Shown here one piece after another: positions 48,201 to 58,700 of a DNA stretch of 64,000 nucleotides. The position numbers and the translations under genes were made by a program. The stretch is taken from assembly GCA_007844125.1 (NCBI GenBank), contig CM017562.1:61903510-61967509 (forward strand). The letters run 5' to 3'. Each line of letters begins with the position of its first letter. The first letter of the stretch is position 1. The notes beneath the pieces were generated by a model. It had not been told where the DNA came from. It saw only the letters and a list, made by a program, of their open reading frames with translations, and searched no databases. The DNA is from Sinonovacula constricta (lineage: Eukaryota; Mollusca; Bivalvia; Cardiida; Solecurtidae).

Positions 48201-49162
48201 ATACCCCGAAATCAAACCCGGACCTTTGTGCCACGCTAACGTCAGACGGAGTCATCCATTACGTCACGTGCAACACACTCAGCCAGGGATTTGTCTGCAA
48301 ACGGCGTATGTACAGCTGAATTTTCTAACATCTTTTTAATAATTAATACATGTTTAAAAGAAGGCGAGGAATGATAATTTGTGATACAATTTTATCGCCT
48401 GCATTAATAGAAATATGACAAAAGGCACACATTTAGAAATAGATAGAACGCCCAATTAAAGAATAAAATTATTTTAACACAAAGCTAATAATTCAGATAT
48501 GTTTTCACATTATTTTTATCCAATTCCATCAAATGACTTATTATCAATATCGGTTAGCAGTGTTTTGCCACATCCAAAATACACAACTGGCGATCGCGTA
48601 TAAGCCTGTAAAATGTACTCATACGCCAGCTATGTCACTGAGTGCATGAAATCCTTTTCTCATTTCAATGTACTTGATGTCTCTGCAATTAATAAAAACA
48701 TCACTGTTGTGATATTACCCTTGTTTTTGTTGACTTTTTCAATTCAACGGAAGAAAAGGCTGCACGATTCTCTTGTGTATTGTATAGTGACTGAGGTGAT
48801 CACATAAATGCAAATCCTTTTAATCAAAACTCACGCCGTTGCTATAACAACGTCTTTCAGCCCTAGATCGACTTTACGTGCCTACGAACGTCCGGATCAC
48901 GTCCTCAGATATTGACATTCCTGACAAGGACGAGTCCCAGACTGTGTTCGAACGCCTTTGGCCTCCCACCATATCCCTGGTTGCCATAGAAAAAAGTGTA
49001 TCGTCTGCTCGTCTAGCAACCATTGATGTTGCCCGGGAAACGGACTGTGCGTACCGCTGTTACACTGTGGACGACTGTCGAGCGTTTATCGTCACGTGCA
49101 AAACTTTACGGAAGTGTAATGTATTCTCTTGCACGCTATTGTCGAACATTGTCCACGCTTGA
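42155..49162 (+). CDS. secreted C-type lectin with PAN-like domain, complete
   Basis: Five plus-strand exons (42155-42224, 43225-43406, 47717-47810, 48201-48305, 48861-49162) join in phase into 250 codons plus stop. Residues 1-23 form a hydrophobic leader beginning MACRIATLLTV. Residues ~28-150 are a long-form C-type lectin fold: GCEDGFLYHGDYCY, the WIGL core at 91-94, WMWSDG at 102-107 and a final C at VTC and FVCK. Residues 151-250 hold six cysteines (213, 217, 223, 230, 236, 241) in a pattern like a PAN/apple domain (CAYRCYTVDDCRAF). The usual calcium- and sugar-binding motifs EPN or QPD and WND are absent, so classical calcium-dependent sugar binding is unlikely. Such secreted proteins are abundant in mollusc immunity and mucus, but no function is shown here. 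A LINE fragment, a MITE and other repeats sit in intron 2. Confidence 0.88.
42225..43224 (+). other. intron 1 of the lectin-PAN gene
   Basis: 1.0 kb, AT-rich with an ATT-repeat stretch near 42400. Nothing else was seen. Confidence 0.75.
43225..43406 (+). CDS. lectin-PAN exon 2 (N-terminal half of lectin domain)
   Basis: 182 nt, acceptor TTCCTCCCCAG, donor CAGAAG/GTATTC, phase 0 at the end. It holds the first three lectin cysteines (C31, C42, C59). Confidence 0.9.
43675..44292 (-). pseudogene. 3' fragment of a non-LTR retrotransposon ORF
   Basis: An open frame of 205 codons, antisense to the host gene. It lacks the reverse-transcriptase core but has the C-terminal zinc-finger-like motif seen after many LINE reverse transcriptases: CKLC, then H after nine residues, then C (HFLLKC). 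FRTGVHSLEIERGRY just before it also fits that region. It is likely a 5'-truncated LINE copy. The frame stays open upstream beyond the listed start, but the 5' part of the element is missing. Confidence 0.65.
44320..44620. repeat. degenerate AT-rich tandem repeat, about 43-bp period
   Basis: Units resemble TTATTTTTGAAATGCAAGAA followed by AAATTTATATTAA. Five to six diverged copies lie upstream of the LINE fragment. Confidence 0.6.
46194..46956 (-). mobile_element. MITE-like element, copy 4, with a nested insertion
   Basis: Inverted relative to copies 1-3. The ends are TAAAGGTGGTATTCTTCAGT and CAAACTGTTGGATACCAAC. Internal blocks such as TTCCAAATCTATAAATAA and GGTCGTTTTCTTAGTTAAAA are reverse complements of copy 1. 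A second element occupies 46560-46837. Confidence 0.78.
46560..46837. mobile_element. second MITE, nested, with about 47-bp inverted repeats
   Basis: GGTGTCAATGGCGGGACAAA at the left is the near-perfect reverse complement of the right end, which finishes GTCAGGCCATTGACACC. The pairing extends about 47 bp inward, to GTTGACCACTA. AGT flanks both sides, a possible 3-bp target duplication. There is no ORF. Confidence 0.8.
47384..47575 (-). repeat. dispersed repeat, copy B
   Basis: Shares several blocks with 19445-19615, for example CAGCTATTTTAGTCGAGAA and GCAGGTCAGCTTGCAGAC on the minus strand. It is 140 bp upstream of lectin exon 3. Confidence 0.45.
47717..47810 (+). CDS. lectin-PAN exon 3 (WIGL core)
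   Basis: 94 nt, acceptor CCCAATGTCAG, donor AACAAGG/GTAAGT. It encodes LHVPAAWIGLVPTKS and WMWSDG. The intron before it is 4.3 kb. Confidence 0.9.
48201..48305 (+). CDS. lectin-PAN exon 4 (C-terminal end of lectin domain)
   Basis: 105 nt, acceptor TATCTACTAG, donor AACGGC/GTATGT. It encodes DLCATLTSDGVIHYVTC and GFVCKR, the last cysteines of the lectin fold. Confidence 0.9.
48861..49162 (+). CDS. lectin-PAN exon 5 (PAN-like domain, stop)
   Basis: 302 nt, acceptor AACGTCTTTCAG, ends TGA. It encodes residues 151-250 with six cysteines near the end. No canonical AATAAA was recognised close behind it. Confidence 0.87.
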
Positions 49163-50056
49163 AACACAAATAATGAAAACGGGACTATTTCTAGTCAAGT
49201 TTCTAGTTAATATTTTTCAGTCATGGATCATATTCTATCATACAGGTGAGTGGAAGTGTTAACTTTTGTCCACATAGCAGCCGTGCTGAGTTTGTTGTTG
49301 CTGGTGTAAACTTATGTCCAGGGTTTTTTCTTGTAGTCATACCAATATCCATGGCCTGTAAGGTACATGTACAGAGCAGCTAAGCTACACACCACAGTGA
49401 ATCAGCTATGATCGAAAACCATTGCAGTGCTTTTATACCTCCTAATTAAAAGACAACACTAGCTTTCCAAGATTAGCTTGTTTAAATATTTAGTGATCGA
49501 TGATGTCATTTGCGTTTTGGTTTTCAGGTTCCTTTTTAAGAATAACAACAACAACAACGCAAACGTCGTTAACTGTGGCCAGTCCCTTTAAACAGCGAGG
49601 TTACTTACATGTTATGTGACTGGAAAGTAGTTTGAAAATGGATAAAAGCATTAAAAAGATATAAAAAAATGTTTTTATACTTTTATTTCAGTCAAAACAC
49701 AGTGTTGGCTACAGAAGTAATACCATGATATGCAACTCGGGAACATTCTAGCACCAACACTAGCAGGTTAATCTCCCTTTGGTATAAATGACCTCATTGG
49801 TGTCAAGCATTTTTCAGTAAGAAAATTATTAAATTATCTTATTTTGAATGACAATCTATTTATCAAGATGTCATTTACATATAAGTGTTATCCTTGAAAT
49901 TGGATAGTTTTCCAAGTCAACACATTTTCATTATGGATTTCTAAATTATAGCTCATGTTACCTGCCGATTTTTTTGTGACAAGCCATTTACCCGATTTCT
50001 AATTACTGTCTGGTTTTTTACCATGCACTTTATGATTTCTGGCATATAATTTATTA

Positions 50057-50876
50057 GACTTTGGGCTATGAATCATAAGACTTCGGGCTATGAATCATCA
50101 GACTTCGGGTTATGAATCATCAGATTTCGGGCTATAAACATCAAACCTTGGGGCTATGAATCATCAGACTTTGGGATTTGAATCATTAGTTTTGGATATG
50201 AATCATTAAATTAAAGGATATAAATCGTTAGACTTTGGTATATGAATCATCAGACTTTGGGATATGAATCATCAGACTTTAGGATATAAATCATCAGACT
50301 TTGGGATATGAATCATCAGACTTTAGGATATGAATCATCTGACATTGGGATTTGAATCATTAGTTTTGGATATGAATCATTAAATTGAAGGATATAAATC
50401 GTCAGACTTTGGTATATGAATCATCAGACTTTGGGATGGATGAATCATCAGACTTTGGGATATGAATCGTCAGACTTTGGTATATGAATCATCAGACTTT
50501 GGGATATGAATCATCAGACTTTAGGATATGAATCCTCTGACTTTAGGATATGAATCATCAGACTTTAGGATATGAATCGTCAGACTTTGGTATATGAATC
50601 ATCAGACTTTGGGATATGAATCATCAGACTTTAGGATATGAATCATCTGACTTTGGGATATGAATCATCAGACTTTAGGATATGAATCGTCAGACTTTGG
50701 TATATGAATCATCAGACTTTGGGATATGAATCATCAGACTTTAGGATATGAATCATCTGACTTTGGGATATGAATCATAAGACTTTAGGATATGAATCAT
50801 CTGACTTTGGGATATGAATCCTTAAACTTTAGGATATGAATCAGTAAACTTTAGGATAAGATTTATTAGACTTTAG
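50057..50876. repeat. 22-bp minisatellite, about 37 units
   Basis: Unit GACTTTGGGATATGAATCAT followed by CA. GGG/AGG and CATCA/CGTCA variants alternate in a pattern that repeats at about 100-130 bp, hinting at higher-order duplication. It starts 0.9 kb after the lectin stop codon. Confidence 0.95.
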
Positions 50877-51279
50877 AGGTTAACACTGTAAATAATGTCC
50901 AGATACGTCATTTCATTAAGAAGGCTGAAATCATTGACATATACAATCTTAAGATCCTTCAAATCATCTGAACTGTATAATGCAAAACATGCAACAAGGA
51001 CAAAATGCATATAAGCAACAAAATGGGGCTACAGAAACAATGACTAATACATGTAGCTCTAAAATTTCACACTGGCTTTATATAAGGATAAAAATATAAC
51101 CCAATCTTAAATTATAAGCTAATGACCATACCAGGTTGGTAGTTCAGTAACAAAAATGATAAATTGAATATGCTTTGTATCCAATGTATGGTCTGAGAGA
51201 ATTGAAGTTAACTCCAAAATTAATGCAACTTTAACTAAAAACAATGATATTGACTTTTTTATTTGACTACTTTTGAATT

Positions 51280-51560
51280 AAGTTTTACTTTTTTCATTTT
51301 AAAATTTAAAATTCAAAAACTAGTATTTTGTCATAAAAATTGTAATTAAGCAAATCATTTGATGAATTTATCTTAAGATGTGGGGACACTTGAATAATTA
51401 ATCCATTCACATTTTTACCTGGCCCTTTTCAGTACTCACAAATATATTTGCCTAGCTAATGTAATCTATAGGGTTTAAACGGGAGTCAAATTTACAAATG
51501 CACCTCCTGCTGTCAGGAAAAGGCAATATGTGATATAAAATGTTTGTAATAGGCCTCATG
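51280..51560 (+). repeat. diverged duplication, copy 1
   Basis: It shares with 53285-53560 the order TTGTAATTAAG, AATTTATC, CACTTG, AATTAATC, ACCTGGCC, GCTGT and ATGCA. Similarity is moderate with many substitutions. Confidence 0.5.
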
Positions 51561-53284
51561 GAGCAATCCTTGTTGTAGACATGCCTTGATGCATCTAGCT
51601 TATTTTGTGTAGTCTGTTTTGGTGAAGATTAAATGTCAATGAGTTACTTTAGATAAAATTGACATCATGTAAATGCAATTTTAGATAAAGTTAAAAATAA
51701 AACTGTATCTTAAATAAACAAAAAAGTGTGTTTTAAAATTATTAGGTTTCATGGCTGTTAGCAATTGTGTTGAAAGATAAAAGTAAGCAACAAAGAGACT
51801 AAGCAAAAGGTCATAAGTCACAAAATTACTTACCAACCCACCTATCATCCAACCAACCTGTGAAAGAAGCAGTTTGGTAACAGCTGTTTAAGGGCTACCA
51901 ACTTAGCTATACAAGTAAATGGGCTACCAAACAACCTATAAAAATGTATCTAAGCATAATGAGTCACCTGGTTACCAATCAACCAACATTTCTGAAAAGC
52001 TTTAACAATATTTTGAATTGGTGCTTTCAAATTATGTGAGTTACAGTGAAAATCCAAGTGTGGCAATAGAATGACACCAGCAGCAGAAAATGCATGGTAC
52101 AAGAATAACTTTAATGGAATCAATACTTACAATGGCAAAGTTGCAGAGTAAAGCTGCACAGCCATTGTGTTATTTACTACAGGTACCAGAAAAATGTCTT
52201 GGCCTTAAGTATATCTTCTTCTAATTTGATTAAAAAATGACAATGATTGTGGCTAAGATAATCATAAAATAACAACAACAAAATGAACTTGTATTGCTGA
52301 ATGTTTGAGCATCTTTATTAAAAAAGATCATGATCAAAATGCTTATTTAATCATGTTAGTTATGCCACATAGATTTTAACAATTGTAGTATGGCAGGATT
52401 CTTTTCTGCTGCTGTGCCACTGCCTCATACATTGGTGGATTATCATTACCTTAACAAGTGGGTCCTGAAATATGACTAGAGATCTGAACAATACAAAACT
52501 ATCAGTACAGAAAAAGCTGGATAATGATATAACATATCAGTGTGCTACAACAATACAAAGAACCTTTGTTTTCAGTCTGTCTGGCATAATCATTCTTCAA
52601 TTTGACTAGATACCATGCAAAATGACAGCTTTATTACAGGGTAACTCAGAGGTAACCAACAAAATTAAAGACTTATTAATTTTGTTATCTTGACTGTTAA
52701 TTCAGCTAATACATGTTTGTGTTTGCTACATTTTTAATTGATTCTACAGACTAAACATTAAATTGAAATTATATCTCCTGTATATGTAAACAATAAATGT
52801 TGAATAGTTATGTAATAATTGTGTTTTTTTCCTAAAACTGTTTAAGTTACATAGCTGAATCAGAATAACAATACAAAAACTCAACAAAAGTACAGACCCC
52901 CACCCCCCCTCCAGTAACAACACAGAAACTCAACACATCAAGACATCTGGTAATGTATATTAGACTGGAATGCAATGTAAAGCATAGTGGTTAATAATGT
53001 AAACTAAACATATGCATATTGAATATAAAATATTATATCAATAGATACATAATTAAATGCTAAGTTAACATCATAAGAGCATAAAACAACAACAATAATC
53101 AATTGGAATATCCTCTATACAGCTGCTTTATGTGGCAAGCTTTATACAACCTCTAATGTATCCCACTGTTGTGTCATATAGAAATAATTCAAAAAATAAA
53201 CACGCACTCCTACTTATATTTCTCTTACATAAAAATAAAGTTTAAAATTTGTTTGATGTAAATAATCGTTATGTAACAGTCAAA

Positions 53285-53560
53285 ATTTAGCATTTATTTC
53301 TGCAAAAACTGTAGTATTTTTGTTATAATAATTGTAATAAACTCAGTATTTGACAAATTTATCAAAAGACTCCTACACTTGGGGTTCACTTGTATAAGTA
53401 ATCTGTTCGCAATTCTACCAGGCCTGATTTCTGTACAAAAGAACAAACGTTTTCTCTTAGCTACATGTACTTTAAACTATGAGGATTTGTAAGAGGAGAA
53501 ACCTTAATATTCACATGCACTTCATGCTGTACAGGTACATGCAACTTCAGATGATAAATT
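53285..53560 (+). repeat. diverged duplication, copy 2
   Basis: It holds TTGTAATAAAC, AATTTATC, TTCACTTG, AAGTAATCTG, ACCAGGCC and ATGCTGTACAGG in the same order as 51280-51560, 2.0 kb away and in the same orientation. Confidence 0.5.
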
Positions 53561-55492
53561 ATGACTTTTAAGAGATTTTTGTACACTGCAGGTAGTTTCG
53601 CCTGATCAACTTGGTGTGTAACATTTATTAATTATCAAGATCAGCAAGTGCAAAGCACATGTGGCATTGTTTTAGCATTGCGGGTGATATACACCTAGAA
53701 AATATTAAGTAAAATATTTAACATTTATCGAGCTTTTTAAGATACATTTTTTATATTTGAGCAAATGTGATATAAAATACCCATATTAGATAATACAAAA
53801 TAATTGTATTTAAAACTACCAACCTTCGAAGGACACATACTACCAGAATATTCTGGTTTAACCAGTTAGCTTGTGGGTTCCATAAATAGAAATAACATTA
53901 TATTTTGATCAATCAATGCTTTGCTAGTAGTCATAAATTGATATTTAATTACATTGAAAGAAAACCTTAACGTATTTTAGTTAAGATATTTGCTAAAGGG
54001 TAAAGAAGTTAACATTGCAGCGTATCAGACTATTATGTAACAAATTATTCTTGGTCTCAACCAGGCAATTTTCCAATAAATTGATCACTATAAGCTATTT
54101 TGTTTCAATTTTGTTTAGCACAGTTGTACAAATAGAAGAGAAATATAAGCAAATTACTACAACGATCAGCACTCCTGATTACAATGCTTGTCTCATGAAA
54201 CATTTTTCATTCCTCATTCAAATATAGCATTGTTAATGATATAGGGCTTGGTTGGTCAAGAGTGGCTGTAAGAATAATTTCACATTATTATTAATGAACT
54301 TTACTCAGCACACTGTGGGATGTATCAGCTATATGTTCTTTTTCTTCCTGCCAGCTGTCAAAGATTGAATAAAGTGTAGTTTGACAAATGTTCATCTTTC
54401 AGCCTCTTTAAAATGTGATACCAATCAATAGGATGATTTTTGTAGAACATACCAGCAATACAAATTATTTCAACAAAGAAAGAATGGTAGACATCTTTGT
54501 AGATTTATGGAATAAGTAATAAATAAAATAGGCAAATCTGACTAAGGAAATCATTCAAATGCAAGAACAAATATGTAAAGTTGTATTCTGAATACTGTGC
54601 TGAAATTTTACTACTAATAATGCCCTAGAGATATTACAGCTACAAGTCAAACAGACAACATGGCAGTTAGCAATTTCTGTTCATCTATGGTAACTTTATT
54701 TCAGTTTTTACAAACTAACTGTAACAAAATAATAAATATGACATGGCTAACATGAAGGAAATAACAAATGTTTGAATCAGGCTTCCCCAATATCTTAAAG
54801 GGTTAACATGATGTTAAGAAGATGGTGAACTCTGTATTTGGTTCTATTGTGGACATATTAACTAGATAACATGTATAATATTGATAGAGCTAACAACAAC
54901 ATTGGAAACATTATCAACACAGTATTAGTGCTACATGACATTTTCATGTATATATAATAACCCGAATACTTGGAAGCATTGCAGCGTGCCCTTGCTTCCC
55001 TTTTACTTCATGAAGTCTCTCTACACATAATCTTTTGGTTTTGTACAACTTTTCATGGCTTCAAGTATAGCATTATGCTAAAATTATTGTTAACTATACT
55101 AACAGTAACATTATTTAAATAAAACGATTCTAACTTATGTATCTTTTATATACAAATACCTTGTGATACTGCCTACATATTATTTTTGTGTGCATAACTT
55201 CTAAAGATCATCTCTACTGCATATTGTAGAAGGACTCACAACAGAGTTAAGATGACAAGAATAAAAAGTAAAAATAGTAAAAACAAGTGCAGGAATTATG
55301 TCATGGTGATAAAATTATCATACCAAGAGAAATTAGCAATTACTCCCAGGAATATGTTATAAACATTTTGGATAACACGGTATAGTTGTCTTATTGATAA
55401 ACACAATCCTGACATTATGGATAAAAAACTGACAACAAATAGTAATAAAATAATTTAAAAGAGAAAAAAAAAAGTTGCAAAAAAATATCACA

Positions 55493-55799
55493 TTACTCCT
55501 CCTTTTGAGCTACTAAATTGTTTTTATTGTTATCACGACTTGACAGCGTTTTATGAACTCCTTTCAACAATTTGTAGAACCAGAATAGATTGAGTATATC
55601 AAGAACAAAACAGGAACTGAGTAACACATATTGGATGTATCCTGTGCGCAGGTATGGCTCGGTGCCATAGATGGTGAAGATTTTGTACCAACAGTAGGGC
55701 ATGGTCATTATACGACAGGCAAGGAATACTGCTGTGAGGAGGACACCATTCCACAGGTACACCTTGGTATGTTTCTGTCCCATCACATCGAGGAACCAC
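55493..55799 (-). CDS. TLCD4: TLCD4 exon 6 (C-terminal membrane segments and tail)
   Basis: 307 nt, acceptor CTGGTTTTAG, ends TAA. It encodes the last two membrane segments and a polar tail ending AQKEE. Confidence 0.94.
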
Positions 55800-58700
55800 C
55801 TAAAACCAGACACATGTGACAGTAACTGTTGTATGTGCAGCTGATGATCCTGTCTATTCCAGACATATCTGTATACAACACGTAGAGTTGTACATAACAC
55901 CTTCAAGTTGTTATGCTTGATGTTTTAAACATAATCTTCAACAAATCTGAGATTTTGTTTATTGAGTTTATCATCCTACCAACAGAATTTCAGTTATCTG
56001 GAGATGGTGTCCACTTGAAGCAGATATAGTGCTGCCTTCACTATGTATAGTATGCCATGAACACCTGGCATGATACCACATCCAGTAACATTATCCGGAA
56101 ACTGGGCCAACCAGTTGTGGAACTACCCTTATATTTGCTCGAATGCTAGCAAGGGAGCTATACCACTACCAATTTTAATGACTATGGTATGTTGCGGACT
56201 GGGATGGAACGAGGAGCCTCCTGTACCAGAAGCCTATGCTCAACCGATTGCCCTACCAGGGCCTGTGGTCTAAGATTTTGTTTTTCTTAAAGATTTGCTG
56301 TTTTGCATCAAATGAACATTAATAAACTATGTGAAAGGCATGTGACTTTTAATATGATTAATAACTGTACCAGGAATAAGAAGTACAGAATTTAATGCAG
56401 TCAATTAAAATTAGTTTCTATCATCATCATCATTGCATCATCATCATCATGATAATAAAAGGAAATGTAATAATATAAACACAATTTACAGATTTAAGTT
56501 GCAGTTCCCACAAAGAAATTACTATGCTGCATTAAGAGAGGTGAGAGTCAAGCATATTTTGCTCTTGCTTATAATGGCTATTGTAAGATGCTTCCCGTTT
56601 TAATATTGTTCTTTCAACTGCAGTTAATTTTGTTGTTAAAAGACATGTCCATGAAGACATTTTTTTAACTTAACATGGTTTCTAACTAAGTAGGTTGCAA
56701 CTGTGTAAAAACAACATTATTAATTATGTCAGATCAGTATATTGGGAAGCTAAAATGTACGTCAATCTAATAATAAACTCACTGGACTTAATTTATTAAA
56801 CAATTATGGTGACACATGTTTTCTTATCAATGTTCTTGCATGCAAGCAGTCTGACCTTCAATTTTACATTTTTCGAAATTATCAATATAGATAAAACATT
56901 TGAAACGTATTTTGAATGTAAACTTGATTTACTTTTCATAAAAATTGCTTAATGAACCTTCTTGGTTTATTTTCAGTATGAAACCTGCATCATTTTACTG
57001 CATGCAAATTTACAGGGAAATGAAAGATTTAAGTCTTTTAAAAACTAGCAACTATGTTTAGTATTTTGACATGATAATTCAAAACTAAAGTTTCAGATAT
57101 TTAAGACTGACAAAAATCAAGAGCAAAGTGAAGTGCATAATATGAGGAAAGAGATTGCATTAGTAATAAAAGTTAGAAAGTATTGGTTAGGACCTGTAAC
57201 ATGAGACCTGTGCATATTTGTTACAGTGAAGTGACAAATTCATTGCTTAACTTCATTCTTGATGCTCATTTGTCCAGTTCAATGACTTTTTTTGCTATGC
57301 ATGTTTGCAAACTTTGTGTACAATACTCTTACCTGTTGTTCACCCATGGAGTGGATAGTTCAGCAAGCAGCCTAAAGTTAGCAAAGTAGACATAAGTTCC
57401 ATATGTCTGAAAAGAAAAAAATAATAACAATAAAAAACAAAAAAAAGATTTAAGTCATCTTACCTGACAGGTCAGGAAACAAGAGGCTCAATCAACATAA
57501 ACTTTTTATCTTCAAAGTGTAAATTGTCTTAAAAGCATTGAAAATGGTCTTAGTAACACTTCCTGAAGTATGTGGAAGGAGAAAAAAACAAAACTGTTGT
57601 ATTTATTACATCACAGTCATGCTATTTAAACAAAGTTGTAGATGTGAGATTAGGAAGCCAATGTGCTAAATTAACAATATCAGGATCCCGAGGCCTCATT
57701 GCCTGTAATCTATTGTCCCTACTATACAAACACATTAAGATGAAAGAAATAATGTACAAAAGGGAACCTTTTGGGAGTATTATTCCAAACACTTGATAGG
57801 ATTAGAGTTGATTTTCTTGTGTTCTTTTCTCATCCCATACTTATATATCATGTTTAAAGTGATGCATAGTGATGAAGTTATGTTCTCGTCAAGCAAATCA
57901 GCAAGGAGGGATAATTAATTAAGATCTGTTACAGGAGAGCATGGATGACTATTTAAGTGCCATAATGCCTGTATTTGAATAGACTGACACATTTCATAAT
58001 AATTATTGCTTTATTTTAGGATGCATAAGTGAAGTTTCTATTCAATACTTTGCATGGTTATGAGACAAGTTCTTGAAAGCAAAACTTTCACTGAAGCATT
58101 TTGGTCTACAGGTAAGTAAAAAAGATCTCCCTATTCAGAGAATAGTGGAGCTGAAAAAACTAGATTGAAAAAGGTTTTGATTCTTGCACTCTGCACTTCA
58201 TCTCATCATAAATTATCTATTTGGATATGAAGTGGATTCCTTGCAATGTGACCAATGTTTGTTTAGGACAAGTATATAAAATAAATGGGACATAACTCAA
58301 ACACTGGATAGGCAACTACTACCAGAGAGAACTTGATGTGGGGATAGGCATGGCAATTTTATAGTGACACACTTCACACATCTTCATCATCTTAACAAAT
58401 CTTAATACATGACTTTCTCAAAAGGTGTTCTGCATTTGAGACACTACCTTAGTACAGAAATATTAGATAAAAATGTTTAAACAAGATCTGTTCACACTGG
58501 CATCAACAGAAAAGAGACCAGCCAGGTAGCACTCACCATTACATAGTAGTAGGCGTAGACAGATGCTGCATGGTGCAGGAGGTTGTAAGGGTCTCCTATC
58601 TGGCTGTACTTACACATCATGATGATAGCATCTGAAACACAAACAACACATAAGTTGGTTACCACTGGTTTACACTGTAAACTTAAAAATAAACAATATA

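Larger units (their letters stand above)
49163..55492. other. intergenic region between lectin and TLCD4 genes
   Basis: The two genes converge here, so both 3' UTRs are expected in it. It holds a 22-bp array (50057-50876) and two diverged copies of a ~280-bp segment (51280-51560, 53285-53560). No further coding sequence was recognised; the 70-aa ORF at 54015-54227 has no features. Confidence 0.6.
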
